The notes beneath the pieces are model-generated. The model searched no databases. It was not told where the DNA came from and saw only the letters and a list, made by a program, of their open reading frames with translations. Positions 26,801 through 33,513 of a stretch of 33,513 nt of DNA are shown here, in pieces. Where the stretch lies: the NCBI GenBank assembly GCA_903838415.1, contig CAILYI010000277.1:1-33513 (forward strand), in the 5' to 3' direction. The position numbers and the translations under genes were made by a program. This DNA is from an uncultured Anaerolineae bacterium (lineage in GTDB: Bacteria > Chloroflexota > Anaerolineae > Anaerolineales > Villigracilaceae). Within the stretch, counting starts at the first letter, position 1. Each line of letters starts with the position of its first letter.

Positions 26801-27785
26801 CCAACTCAAACTCGAGCCGCTCGCGGATTTCCGGGTCTTCTTTATGGCTGCCGTAACGTTTTTCAAGCCCCTTCTCGCACAGATAGCGCAAATAGCTCTC
26901 GGCGCTGTACCCATCGGGCACGGGGAATTCGGGCAGGTGATAGCCCTTAAAGCCCAAATCCACCTGGCAGCGTTCGGCAATTTCGACCGTATTCGTCAGC
27001 GCTTCGGGAATTTCAGAGAACAGACGGCTCATTTCCTGCGGCGAACGCAGGTAAAAAGTCTGCGATTCGTATCGCATGCGATCGGGATCACTGAGCAATT
27101 TGCCGGTCTGAATGGCGAGTAGCACATCCTGATATTGGGCATCGTCCGGCTCGATATAGTGCACATCGTTGGTGGCGACGAACTTGGCGGAATACTTCGC
27201 GCCCATCTCCACCAGCTTTTTGTTCAAATCGACCAGTTCGGTGATATTGTGCTGCTGCAGTTCGACAAAAAAGCGATCCGGGCCGAAGACGTCGTAGTAC
27301 CAGTTCATCTTGCGGACGGCTTCATCGGGTTTTTCATCGATCAACGTGCGCGGAATTTCAGCCGACATGCAGCCCGAAGTGGCGATCAGCCCTTCGGAAT
27401 GTGCCGCCAAAAAGTCATGGTCAATGCGCGGATAGTAGTAAAAACCGTCCATTTGAGCGGCGGAGGTGATCTTGAGCAGGTTTTTGTAACCGATTTCGTT
27501 TTCAGCCAGCAGCAGCAGGTGGCTGGACTTTTTATCCAGCTTGGAGTCGCGATCCTGCATGCCGCGCGCCGCCATATAGGTTTCCACGCCGATAATCGGT
27601 TTGATCCCGGCTTCTTTGGCGGCATTATAGAACTCGATCACGCCGAACATGGTGCCGTGATCGGTGATGGCCAGCGCGGGCATTTCCATCTCTTTGGCGC
27701 GCTTGACCAGCTTCTTGATGTTCGAAAAACCATCGAGCAGCGAATAAACAGTATGGGTATGCAGGTGGACGAAGGATTCAGCCAT
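23817..27785 (-). CDS. dnaE: DNA polymerase III subunit alpha
   Basis: This 1322-residue protein is the replicative DNA polymerase. The N-terminal PHP domain keeps metal ligands lost in E. coli (H7, H9, TDHG at 41-44, E68, H89, C139, NDVHY near 206). The palm has PDIDLDF (D399, D401) and KVDFLGL. A QLSLF clamp-binding motif sits near residue 925, followed by an OB-fold (RVRVAGMVVSSRPYKTKTDK). A Pro/Ala-rich linker of about 130 residues (from ~1105) then leads to a terminal beta domain (FLRPSGDNDRDRRRIKNVYG, ending near WRVEEITYQ). The linker makes it about 150 residues longer than E. coli DnaE. The start follows an extended -10 box by 14 nt, with no Shine-Dalgarno sequence. Confidence 0.97.
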   Translation of the reverse strand: MAESFVHLHTHTVYSLLDGFSNIKKLVKRAKEMEMPALAITDHGTMFGVIEFYNAAKEAGIKPIIGVETYMAARGMQDRDSKLDKKSSHLLLLAENEIGYKNLLKITSAAQMDGFYYYPRIDHDFLAAHSEGLIATSGCMSAEIPRTLIDEKPDEAVRKMNWYYDVFGPDRFFVELQQHNITELVDLNKKLVEMGAKYSAKFVATNDVHYIEPDDAQYQDVLLAIQTGKLLSDPDRMRYESQTFYLRSPQEMSRLFSEIPEALTNTVEIAERCQVDLGFKGYHLPEFPVPDGYSAESYLRYLCEKGLEKRYGSHKEDPEIRERLEFELGVIHTMGFDAYFLIVWDLCRHASQNGIWYNTRGSAAGSLVAYSLFITLVDPIQHHLLFERFLNPGRISMPDIDLDFRDDRRSEMLEYTARKYGDDKVAQIITFGTMAARGALRDVARVMDIPIPEVDKIAKLLPNIPGKPMSLSEALDQVPDFKAAYNSDVKVKNLVDTAIHMEGVVRNAGTHAAGLVIADKPITEYLPIHRPTSGSEESPVKTVTQFEMGILDSMGMLKVDFLGLSTLTVMARACDMIKLRHGIELTLDNIPTDDPDTFKVMGRGQTAGIFQLEGTGMTRWVVEMKPRNLDNIIAMVALYRPGPMDFIPSYIKRMHGEEQIEYRHPSLEPIFSDTYGIPVYQEQIMRAAVEIAGYSRSESDDLRKAISKKQADKIAKHKDKFVKGASEHVMDKATATAIFEDWEKFARYGFNKSHAADYGLISVQTGYLKAHYPAEYMCALMSVFKDDSDKVSLYINDARAMGIAVLPPDINHSGLDFTIEDGLDDKGEKRSSIRYGMSAIKNVGVGPVNFILEGRGVTEKEKPFADLNDLAHRVDLKAVGKRALECLIKVGGFDSFGDRAGLLALIDRLVAASTSHFRAAESGQLSLFGGASGVQAETISPPTGIQVDKKEALNWERELIGVYLSDHPLSAYAELLTQAVSHNAATLLDAPHEERVRVAGMVVSSRPYKTKTDKMMGFVTLEDLFGNLELVIFPKTWEKVRALCENGKVLIADGKLDATSNPPKILVDEIRTQVDIKVAAFDSPVPVASVVGTNPASPRAVPPSRPAFLQPGASSVKTAPVPVAKTPRVSAPAADYTVEPDESDFDDMPPEPDMPPDWEHHFVTEKTHTSPSTPMDDILVMEQFEQQVEKPRPVVPSSPVAPAQEAAAIKVEPAPVVSLPPIAPPPMLQEAPKDDGLPPRLITIFLRPSGDNDRDRRRIKNVYGILISHPGKDRFQFQVFENGKGHLIDFPNDTTRIASDMLDRLKKLMGEETWRVEEITYQ

Positions 27786-27799
27786 AGGAGTGTCAAATC

Positions 27800-27808
27800 A
27801 TTATAGCA
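27800..27808 (-). promoter_or_regulatory. Extended -10 promoter of dnaE
   Basis: TGCTATAAT on the minus strand is a consensus extended -10 (TGnTATAAT). It lies 14 nt before ATG 27785, giving a predicted leader of about 7 nt without a Shine-Dalgarno sequence. Confidence 0.6.
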
Positions 27809-27916
27809 TCCCGATGGACAGAGAACCTGACGGTTGGCTTAAAATTTCCCGAACAAAAGTTCTCTTTAAGACGCGCCGAATCCGCCTGAGGACGATTGCG
27901 TCAAAACCAGGGAACA

Positions 27917-27995
27917 AAAGCTTTCGAGCGGGCGTCTACCCGGCAGAAAGCTTTAGCCACCGCGTTTTGCCGGGACGCCAATTTCGACAAAACGC
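27917..27995 (+). promoter_or_regulatory. Leader with three overlapping inverted repeats (possible RNA switch)
   Basis: Hairpin 1 pairs AAAGCTTTC (27917-27925) with GAAAGCTTT (27946-27954) and has an inner CGGG/CCCG. Hairpin 2 pairs GGCGT and CCCGGCA (27931-27935, 27939-27945) with TGCCGGGACGCC (27968-27979). Hairpin 3 pairs GCGTTTTG (27962-27969) with CAAAACGC (27988-27995). Hairpin 2 shares bases with both others, so they are mutually exclusive. The last arm ends 13 nt before the GGAGGA ribosome-binding site. Confidence 0.45.
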
Positions 27996-28018
27996 CGCCC
28001 AATTCCACGGAGGAAACC

Positions 28019-29023
28019 ATGAAATCGCCCGTTCGAATAGCTTTATTTGTAATTGTCCTATCAGCGTTGATTTTGGCCGCCTGCGCTCCGCGCGCCGCAG
28101 CCACCCAGGTGACCTACGAAAACATCCCGATGGCCGCCACCGCCAGCACGGATCTGTACGCCGCCCCGGCGCAAGCCGCCCCATCTATGCCGGAGCAAAA
28201 ATCTGTCGTGGATGGTGGCGCTGCCGCCAATACGCTGCCCGATAACGTCACCGTGCAAACCGGCGCAGAGGCGCTAACCGGCGCGCAAAGCGACCGGATG
28301 ATCATCAAGAATGCCGAAGTCAAGCTGTTGGTGCAAGACACCGATACCGCCATTGACCGCAGCATGCAGGTCATCAGCGACGTGGGCGGCTACATCATTT
28401 CATCGCGGGTCTGGTACCAGGAAGCCAACGGCGAAAATTACAAGTATTCCAGCATCAGCCTCGGCGTGCCGGTTGATCAATTCGAAACGGCCATGCGCCG
28501 CCTGCGCGGCCTGGCTCTGCGCGTGCTGGACGAAAACGCATCCGGTCAGGATGTGACCAGCGAGTATGTCGATTTGCAATCGCAGTTGGGCAACCTGGAA
28601 GCCACGCGCGACCGCATCCGCAGTTTTTTGGATAATGCCAAATCAGTGGAAGAATCGCTGCGCATCAACCAGGAATTGACCAATATTGAAGGCCAGATTG
28701 AACAGGTGAAGGGCCGCATGAACTTCCTTTCGAACCGCTCCGCCTATTCGACGATTACCGTCAGCTTTGAGCCGGATATTCCTGTCGCCACCCCCACACC
28801 GACTCCCACCGCCATGCCCACCCCCACCCCCAAAGTGTGGAATCCCGGTGAGACGCTGCACGATGCGACCGGAACGGTGACCAGTCTCTATCAAAACCTG
28901 ATCGAACTCGCCATTTGGGTCTTCGTGGTCTTCGTCCCACTGATTGCGCCACCGGCGCTGATCATCTGGGGCATCTATAAACTGGCCACCCGCAAAAGCC
29001 GCAAAAACGAAATCAGCAAGTAG
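28019..29023 (+). CDS. DUF4349 lipoprotein
   Basis: This 334-residue protein has a lipobox signal (LILAAC, C22), a low-complexity Ala-rich segment (25-80), then a DUF4349 domain (about 90-260). The domain shows the typical MIIKNAEVKLLVQDTDTAIDRS start, VGGYIISSRV, and the helical 'VTSEYVDLQSQLGNLEATRDR' pair. A Thr/Pro linker (about 255-275) leads to a C-terminal membrane helix (about 293-322) and a basic tail. It is thus anchored at both ends, with the coiled domain outside. The function of DUF4349 is unknown; lipid anchoring and coiled coils suggest an envelope role. GGAGGA fixes the start. Confidence 0.88.
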   Translation: MKSPVRIALFVIVLSALILAACAPRAAATQVTYENIPMAATASTDLYAAPAQAAPSMPEQKSVVDGGAAANTLPDNVTVQTGAEALTGAQSDRMIIKNAEVKLLVQDTDTAIDRSMQVISDVGGYIISSRVWYQEANGENYKYSSISLGVPVDQFETAMRRLRGLALRVLDENASGQDVTSEYVDLQSQLGNLEATRDRIRSFLDNAKSVEESLRINQELTNIEGQIEQVKGRMNFLSNRSAYSTITVSFEPDIPVATPTPTPTAMPTPTPKVWNPGETLHDATGTVTSLYQNLIELAIWVFVVFVPLIAPPALIIWGIYKLATRKSRKNEISK

Positions 29024-29043
29024 AAAGCCAAAGAGAATCAAAA

Positions 29044-29071
29044 AGGCCGGGACTTTGGAAAGTCCCGGCCT
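29044..29071. terminator. Terminator between DUF4349 and ABC exporter genes
   Basis: A perfect stem AGGCCGGGACTTT (29044-29056) with AAAGTCCCGGCCT (29059-29071) is flanked by A-runs on the plus strand. On the minus strand it is followed by TTTTTGATT, so it terminates best the ABC exporter transcript, while its position 20 nt past the DUF4349 stop suggests use in both directions. Confidence 0.75.
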
Positions 29072-29196
29072 AAAAAACCGGATCAAGTGGGCATATAGGA
29101 TGACCCTAGGATGAGCGTAAGATGACCGGAGAACGGTGGACGAAAAGACGCAAAAAACCGCTGCCCGTCAACTTGACCAGATCAGCCCGGCGCTTC

Positions 29197-31161
29197 TTAC
29201 TGGCTGACGAAACCATCTCCACCTTTGAACTGAGTCTCATACAACTGGCTGTATAAGCCATTCATCGCCAGCAGTTCGCTGTGCGTGCCGCGTTCGACAA
29301 TTCTGCCGCGATCCATCACCAAGATCAAATCTGCGGCGAGAATGGTGCTCAGGCGGTGGGCGATGACAATGCTGGTGCGGCCGGCCATGACCCGTTTAAG
29401 CGCTTCCTGAATCAGGCTTTCGGATTCGCTGTCGAGGTGGCTGGTGGCTTCGTCGAGCACGAGAATGCGCGGATTCTTTAGAATCACGCGCGCCAGGGCG
29501 ATGCGCTGTTTTTCGCCGCCGCTCAGACGGTAGCCGCGCTCGCCCACAATCGTCTCATAGCCATCGGGCAGACCGGCAATAAAATCGTGGATATTGGCAG
29601 CGCGCGCCGCCGCTTCAATCTCGGCCTGGGTGGCATCGGGTCGGGCATACGTCAGGTTGATGCGGATGCTATCGTGGAACATGGTCGTTTCCTGCGTCAC
29701 CATGCCGACCTGCGCCGCAAGCGATTCGAGCGTCACATCGCGCAGATCGTGGCCATCAAGCCGGATGCTGCCGCTGGTCGGGTCATACAGGCGCGGAATT
29801 AGGTAAGTCAGGGTGGTCTTGCCAGCGCCGGACGGGCCGACCAGCGCAATCAATTGTCCGGGGGCGGCATGGAAGGAGATCTCCTCCAGGGCAGTTTCGC
29901 GGGCCTGTGAAACGGATTCGGGCTGCGGGGCGGCTGCGTCCCCCAATTCGCGGCTGACGGGTTTCCCAGTTCCCGCCCCATTTCCGCTCAGCACCGCTTT
30001 GACATTTTCCATGCTGCCATAACGCTTGACGGTACTGAGCAGCTTGGATTCGTCCAGGTTGTAGGTGAAGGTGACGTTCTCGAACAGCAGGTCACCCCGC
30101 ACGGCGTCAAGCTGCGCGGCCTGCGGCTTTTCGACGATATCCTCGGGCAGGTCGATGACTTCAAAGACGCGCTCAAAACTGACCATCGATGTGCTGAACT
30201 CAACCGGCGCGCCTGCCAATCCCTGCAGCGCACCGTACAGGTTGCCGAGATAGGAGCCAAAAGCGACAATCGTGCCGACCGTGAACGCGCCCTGGATGAC
30301 AAAGTAGCCGCCCAGCCCGTAGACCAGTGCCGTGCCAACCGCGCTGACCAACCCGATGATCACAAAAAACGACGAACCGACCACGGCGCGGCGAATACCA
30401 ATATCACGCACGTCCGCGGCCCGGGCTCGAAAACGCGTCACTTCGTCGCGCTGGCGGCCAAAGAGTTTGACGAGCAGCGCGCCGCCGATATTGAGCGTTT
30501 CGTTCATGTGAGCGTTCATCTGGGCGTTGAGATCCATGCCCTGGCGGGCGATGTCACGCAGCCGGTCGCCCAGCTGGCGCGCCGCCAGGATAAAGAGCGG
30601 CAAAATCAGCACGCTGACGATGGTCAGCCGCCACTCAAGCGTGAGCATGACTGCCAGGATGGCAACCGTCTGGACGATATTGGTGACGATACCGGTGATG
30701 GTGTTGCTGATGGCATTTTGCGCGCCGACCACGTCATTGTTCAGGCGGCTCATCAGCTCGCCGACTTTGGTGTTGGTGAAAAAGCGCAGGCTCATGCGCT
30801 GCAGCCGGGCAAAGAGCGCCACGCGCAAATCGTAGATGACGCCTTCGCCGACCGCCACATTCAGCCGTCGCTGGAGAATCCCGACGCCGCCGTTGAGAAT
30901 GGGCAGAATCAACAGGGACAAGGCCAGCATGATTAATTGGTTAATGCTTTTTGACGGCAGGACGACATCGATCAGGTTTCTGAAAATGAGCGGTGAAATC
31001 AAGGAAAGTCCGCTGCTGATCAGAATCGTGACCAGCATCCCGCTAATCTGTCCCCAGTACGGGCGGGCATAGGTCAGCACGCGCAGGAGTAATTCTTTGG
31101 TTACTTTATGGGGCTTTTCATCCCCCGAACGAACAAACGCGAGCCATCCGCCACCGTGCAT
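29197..31161 (-). CDS. ABC exporter (TMD-NBD fusion) with an insertion in the NBD
   Basis: This 654-residue half-transporter should dimerise and export lipids, peptides or drugs. Six membrane helices span about 35-310. The nucleotide-binding domain has Walker A GPSGAGKTT (442-450), Q-loop TQET, signature LSGGEKQRIALA, Walker B ILVLDEATSHLD and the switch His in IAHRLS. Between the A-loop Tyr strand (VTFTYN, Y367) and the next strand (LEEISF) there is an extra segment of about 55 residues (369-423), rich in Gly, Pro and Ser, where 5-10 residues are usual. Start 31161 has GGAG 7 nt upstream; an in-frame start 24 codons earlier is rejected. The substrate is unknown. Confidence 0.93.
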   Translation of the reverse strand: MHGGGWLAFVRSGDEKPHKVTKELLLRVLTYARPYWGQISGMLVTILISSGLSLISPLIFRNLIDVVLPSKSINQLIMLALSLLILPILNGGVGILQRRLNVAVGEGVIYDLRVALFARLQRMSLRFFTNTKVGELMSRLNNDVVGAQNAISNTITGIVTNIVQTVAILAVMLTLEWRLTIVSVLILPLFILAARQLGDRLRDIARQGMDLNAQMNAHMNETLNIGGALLVKLFGRQRDEVTRFRARAADVRDIGIRRAVVGSSFFVIIGLVSAVGTALVYGLGGYFVIQGAFTVGTIVAFGSYLGNLYGALQGLAGAPVEFSTSMVSFERVFEVIDLPEDIVEKPQAAQLDAVRGDLLFENVTFTYNLDESKLLSTVKRYGSMENVKAVLSGNGAGTGKPVSRELGDAAAPQPESVSQARETALEEISFHAAPGQLIALVGPSGAGKTTLTYLIPRLYDPTSGSIRLDGHDLRDVTLESLAAQVGMVTQETTMFHDSIRINLTYARPDATQAEIEAAARAANIHDFIAGLPDGYETIVGERGYRLSGGEKQRIALARVILKNPRILVLDEATSHLDSESESLIQEALKRVMAGRTSIVIAHRLSTILAADLILVMDRGRIVERGTHSELLAMNGLYSQLYETQFKGGDGFVSQ

Positions 31162-31404
31162 GATTTTCTCCAGTAAAAGGGTAAGCGTAAATGAATACGC
31201 CTCTATTGTGCCCTTTTCTATCCGATTTGGCAACCAGTCGAAGGGTTGGGTTAATGAAAGTCAAATGGGAATGTGTCGTTTCAGTCCGCTAATCCCCCAA
31301 AACCTGCTTTATCTGAGTTTATCTGTGGTTAAAAATACGCAACTGTGTGGGGCTGACGGAAAACAGCTGCTTTCCGCCAGCCCCAGATAGACAACTCGCC
31401 GCGC
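31162..31404. other. Intergenic region upstream of the ABC exporter
   Basis: This spacer contains the exporter leader, a 'TTTATCTGAGTTTATCTGTGGTTAAAA' type phrase (31312-31334), similar in style to the one at 1804-1832, and the terminator of the cobalamin cluster. No open frame is convincing. Confidence 0.5.
31349..31384 (-). terminator. Terminator of the corrinoid cluster
   Basis: GGGGCTG.CGGAAA (31349-31362) pairs with TTTCCG.CAGCCCC (31371-31384) with a single A/C mismatch. It begins 20 nt after the last adenosyltransferase stop codon. The U-tract on the minus strand is distant (ATTTTT 12 nt on). Confidence 0.65.
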
Positions 31405-31926
31405 TTAGAACTCAATCCCGGGCTGCGCGAGCATCCCTTTTTGGTGGGGATGCTTGATTTCGAGCACTTCTGTCACCAGATCAGCGATTTCGAGCAAAGG
31501 CTCGGGCGCATGACGCCCCGTAATGACCAGGTGCAGGTTTTCGGGGCGGTTGGCTTTGAGCCATGCCACGACCTGACCTGTGTCCAGCCAGCCAAAATGG
31601 AGCGGAAAGGTGAATTCATCCAGCACCAGCAGGTCGTAGCTGCCACTCAGGATGCGCTGCTGCGCTTCCTGCCAGGCTTGCTGCGCCAACGCAACGGTGA
31701 CATTCATATCCTGGCTGTTCCAGGTGCAGCCATCGCCCAGCGGAATGATTTCCAGGCCGAGTTTTTCGGCGGCAAAATACTCGCCATAACCGGCATCCGG
31801 GCTTTTTAGAAATTGCAACATGCCAACACGCAGGTCGCGGCCCCAGGCCCGCAGCATCAATCCGAGGGCAGCAGTCGTTTTTCCCTTGCCGTTGCCGGTG
31901 TATACAATCAGCAGACTTTTTTTCAT
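31405..31926 (-). CDS. cobO: Cob(I)yrinic acid a,c-diamide adenosyltransferase, copy 2
   Basis: This 173-residue CobO/BtuR-type enzyme transfers the adenosyl group of ATP to the cobalt of reduced corrinoids, giving the coenzyme B12 form. The P-loop is GNGKGKTTAA (11-20), followed by LRAWGR, QFLK, DLLVLDEFTFPL and LVITGRHAPEPLLEIADLVTE, all family hallmarks. It ends IKHPHQKGMLAQPGIEF. It starts 2 nt after the stop of a paralogue of identical length, with which it aligns without gaps and shares about half its residues by eye. Both copies keep the catalytic P-loop, so both may be active or form a mixed dimer. Last gene of the cluster. Confidence 0.93.
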   Translation of the reverse strand: MKKSLLIVYTGNGKGKTTAALGLMLRAWGRDLRVGMLQFLKSPDAGYGEYFAAEKLGLEIIPLGDGCTWNSQDMNVTVALAQQAWQEAQQRILSGSYDLLVLDEFTFPLHFGWLDTGQVVAWLKANRPENLHLVITGRHAPEPLLEIADLVTEVLEIKHPHQKGMLAQPGIEF

Positions 31927-31928
31927 GA

Positions 31929-32450
31929 TTAAAACTCCACGCCCGGCTGGCCTTGAATCCCTTTTTGATAGGGATGTTTGATTTCGTCCATTTCGCTGAC
32001 CAGATCCGCGTATTCCACCAAAGCAGGGATGGCGCCGCGCCCGGTGATGATGAGATGCAGGTCGGCGGGCTTGTTCGCCTTGAGCCAGTCAATGGTTTCG
32101 CTCGCGTTGATCCAACCAAACTGCAATGGATAGGTGAATTCGTCCAGAACGATCAGGTCATAGTTTCCACTGACGATTTTTTCCTGCGCCAGCTGCCAGC
32201 CCTGGATGGCGCGGGCGGTGCTCTCATCAATATCCTTGGAAAGCCAGGTGAAGCCATCGCCGCTGATGTGCCACTCGATGCCGAGCTTTTGGGCGGCTTT
32301 GACTTCGCCCCATTTGCCGGTCCCGGCCTTGATGAATTGAATCACGCAGACGCGCATGCCGCGTCCCCAGGCCCGCAAGAGCGCGCCAAAGGCGGCGGTT
32401 GACTTGCCTTTCCCGTTGCCAGTATTAACAATGACCAATCCTGTGCTCAT
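31929..32450 (-). CDS. cobO: Cob(I)yrinic acid a,c-diamide adenosyltransferase, copy 1
   Basis: This is the upstream member of the tandem pair, also 173 residues, with P-loop [32 protein letters not shown] and [22 protein letters not shown]. It differs from the other copy mainly at about 40-75, the region around the corrinoid-facing loops ([12 protein letters not shown] against DAGYGEYFAAEK), which may tune specificity. It follows the BtuF-fold gene by 8 nt. The adjacent placement implies use in salvage of imported corrinoids rather than de novo synthesis, since no cobalamin biosynthesis genes are seen. Confidence 0.93.
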   Translation of the reverse strand: MSTGLVIVNTGNGKGKSTAAFGALLRAWGRGMRVCVIQFIKAGTGKWGEVKAAQKLGIEWHISGDGFTWLSKDIDESTARAIQGWQLAQEKIVSGNYDLIVLDEFTYPLQFGWINASETIDWLKANKPADLHLIITGRGAIPALVEYADLVSEMDEIKHPYQKGIQGQPGVEF

Positions 32451-32458
32451 AATCCATC

Positions 32459-33265
32459 CTATGTGATTTGTTGCTTCAGCCAGGCTGCCGTTTCCATCAT
32501 GGACGGGCCGTCATGGATGATGTTTTGTCCGCGAGTGACGTCCGAGACAATCACGCGCAAATTCCAGCCGCGCTCTTTTTGCAGGAAATTAACGTCAATA
32601 GGATAGTCGGGTTCAGAGAAACTGAGCAGAATCTCGGGCTGCGCGCGTTCCGCCGCGGCAATATCCAGCGGCAGGTATCCCTGGCGGTGAGCGCCGAAAA
32701 TATTTTCGCCGCCCGCCGCGGTGATGATATCATGGATGAAAGTGAAGCCGCCCACCATGCGGACGTGTTTTCCGAGCCAGCATTCAGCGTAGACTCGCGG
32801 CCTGGGTAACGGCGCCGCAGTTTCCAGGTCCAGGAAGAAGCGGCTCCAGCGCTGAGTCAGGGCGCGGGCGGAGTCGACTTCATCCAGCAGCGCACCGAGC
32901 GTGGTCACGTTTTCCAGGATGCCGTGCAGGCTGTTTGGCAGCGGACAGGGATAGACAGGAAAGCCGTGCTCGGAGAGTTTCCTGCCCAAACCACGCTGGA
33001 CGCCGGTGGTGGTCAGAATTAAATCAGGTTCAAGCTGTTTGATTTGGTTTTCATCAACCTGCAGGTAATCGCCGACGACGGGAACCGTCAGGTTGGGCAC
33101 ATAGCGAGAACAGTAGGCTGAGACACCGACAACCTGCGCACCGTAGCCCATTTCGAAAAGCGCCTCGGTCAGCCCGGATACCAGGCTGATAATGCGCTTC
33201 GGTTTGGCGGACAGGTTGACGAAGCTTCCCAGAGAATCACAGTAGACGCGTAAAGAGTCGGACAT
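32459..33265 (-). CDS. BtuF-fold cobalamin-binding protein without signal peptide
   Basis: This 268-residue protein has the two-lobed helical-backbone binding fold of BtuF/FhuD-like proteins. It shows [53 protein letters not shown] and the second-lobe [22 protein letters not shown]. Unlike an ABC transporter binding protein it starts [11 protein letters not shown] with no hydrophobic signal or lipobox, and GGAG 6 nt upstream fixes this start. It should therefore be cytoplasmic and might carry or sense corrinoid for the adenosyltransferases that follow. No BtuC or BtuD gene is in the window. The ligand assignment is inferred from the neighbours. Confidence 0.85.
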   Translation of the reverse strand: MSDSLRVYCDSLGSFVNLSAKPKRIISLVSGLTEALFEMGYGAQVVGVSAYCSRYVPNLTVPVVGDYLQVDENQIKQLEPDLILTTTGVQRGLGRKLSEHGFPVYPCPLPNSLHGILENVTTLGALLDEVDSARALTQRWSRFFLDLETAAPLPRPRVYAECWLGKHVRMVGGFTFIHDIITAAGGENIFGAHRQGYLPLDIAAAERAQPEILLSFSEPDYPIDVNFLQKERGWNLRVIVSDVTRGQNIIHDGPSMMETAAWLKQQIT

Positions 33266-33296
33266 ATTGCTCCAATATTACGATCGGCAGAGCTTT

Positions 33297-33404
33297 CTAT
33301 TGAACGACAGCCAGTTCGGGGTGCAGAATGGCAACCAACGCTTCGAGTCCATCCACCAAACGCGGACCGGGGCGGCTGGCGAGGTTATCGTCAAAGACAA
33401 AAAC
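33297..33404 (-). pseudogene. Truncated second BtuF-fold gene (C-terminal 35 codons)
   Basis: Read on the minus strand, the DNA next to the right repeat encodes 35 residues and a stop: VFVFDDNLASRPGPRLVDGL, then EALVAILHPELAVVQ. 'RPGPRLVDGLEAL' near the end is characteristic of BtuF-like binding proteins. The frame meets the 108-bp repeat at 33405/33406, where homology to the family is lost. This means a mobile element is inserted in the gene, or the assembly switched there. Its stop lies 31 nt before the next BtuF-fold gene, so it was the first gene of the same operon. Confidence 0.7.
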
Positions 33405-33405
33405 C

Positions 33406-33513
<108 letters not shown>

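Larger units (their letters stand above)
27786..28018. other. Divergent promoter region and structured leader
   Basis: This 233-nt spacer between dnaE (-) and the DUF4349 gene (+) holds the dnaE promoter, a small hairpin (CTTAAA/TTTAAG outside GAAC/GTTC, 27838-27870) and three overlapping inverted repeats (separate entry). GGAGGA (28009-28014) is the ribosome-binding site of the DUF4349 gene. A longer in-frame reading from 27896 is rejected in favour of this site. Confidence 0.6.

Overview
The window looks like a chromosomal segment, probably a metagenome-assembled contig, from a bacterium of the Chloroflexota, most likely class Anaerolineae. This is inference. It rests on moderately high G+C, lipoproteins and wall proteins with long Thr/Pro-rich linkers, a DUF4349 lipoprotein, a PHP-intact DnaE, a GAF-rich signalling pair and a cobalamin-salvage cluster. 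A bifunctional penicillin-binding protein, an amidase and an L,D-transpeptidase show that the cell makes peptidoglycan, which argues against Dehalococcoidia. No rRNA, tRNA, CRISPR or phage genes were seen.

Layout. 1-140: end of a repeated, probably mobile, element carrying a 63-nt imperfect hairpin. 184-1510 (-): radical SAM/SPASM maturase and its terminator. 1511-1877: repeat-bearing spacer. 1878-3898 (-): PhoB/PhoR-type two-component pair. 4025-5109 (-): AMMECR1 protein and flavin reductase from one promoter. 5276-8472 (+): wall operon of amidase, L,D-transpeptidase, LURP-one-like protein and an unknown acidic protein. 8560-11655 (-): histidine kinase preceded by a REC-GAF protein whose phosphorylation residues are all replaced. 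11742-17106 (+): GH13 glucosidase, GT2 glycosyltransferase, degenerate methylase-like protein and a lipoprotein. 17157-20752 (-): class A PBP behind a MaoC hydratase. 20842-23733: DUF6504-like protein, nitroreductase (-), enoyl-CoA hydratase and AAC(3)-fold protein. 23817-27785 (-): DNA polymerase III alpha. 28019-29023 (+): DUF4349 lipoprotein behind a leader with nested inverted repeats. 29197-31161 (-): ABC exporter with an insertion in its nucleotide-binding domain. 31405-33404 (-): corrinoid cluster of two adenosyltransferase paralogues and two BtuF-fold proteins, the first truncated by the second copy of the terminal repeat.

How it works together. Three themes recur: envelope building and remodelling (amidase, L,D-transpeptidase, PBP, glycosyltransferase, lipoproteins, exporter), sensing (two histidine kinases with partners) and corrinoid capture and adenosylation. 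The most unusual items are the sensor pair with two pseudo-receivers and a pseudo-DHp domain (8560-11655), the duplicated corrinoid cluster with a signal-less binding protein, the nested inverted repeats ahead of the DUF4349 gene, the degenerate methylase-like protein, and the exact 108-bp inverted repeat at the two window ends. Several genes have a -10 box so close to the start codon that their mRNAs should be leaderless or nearly so.
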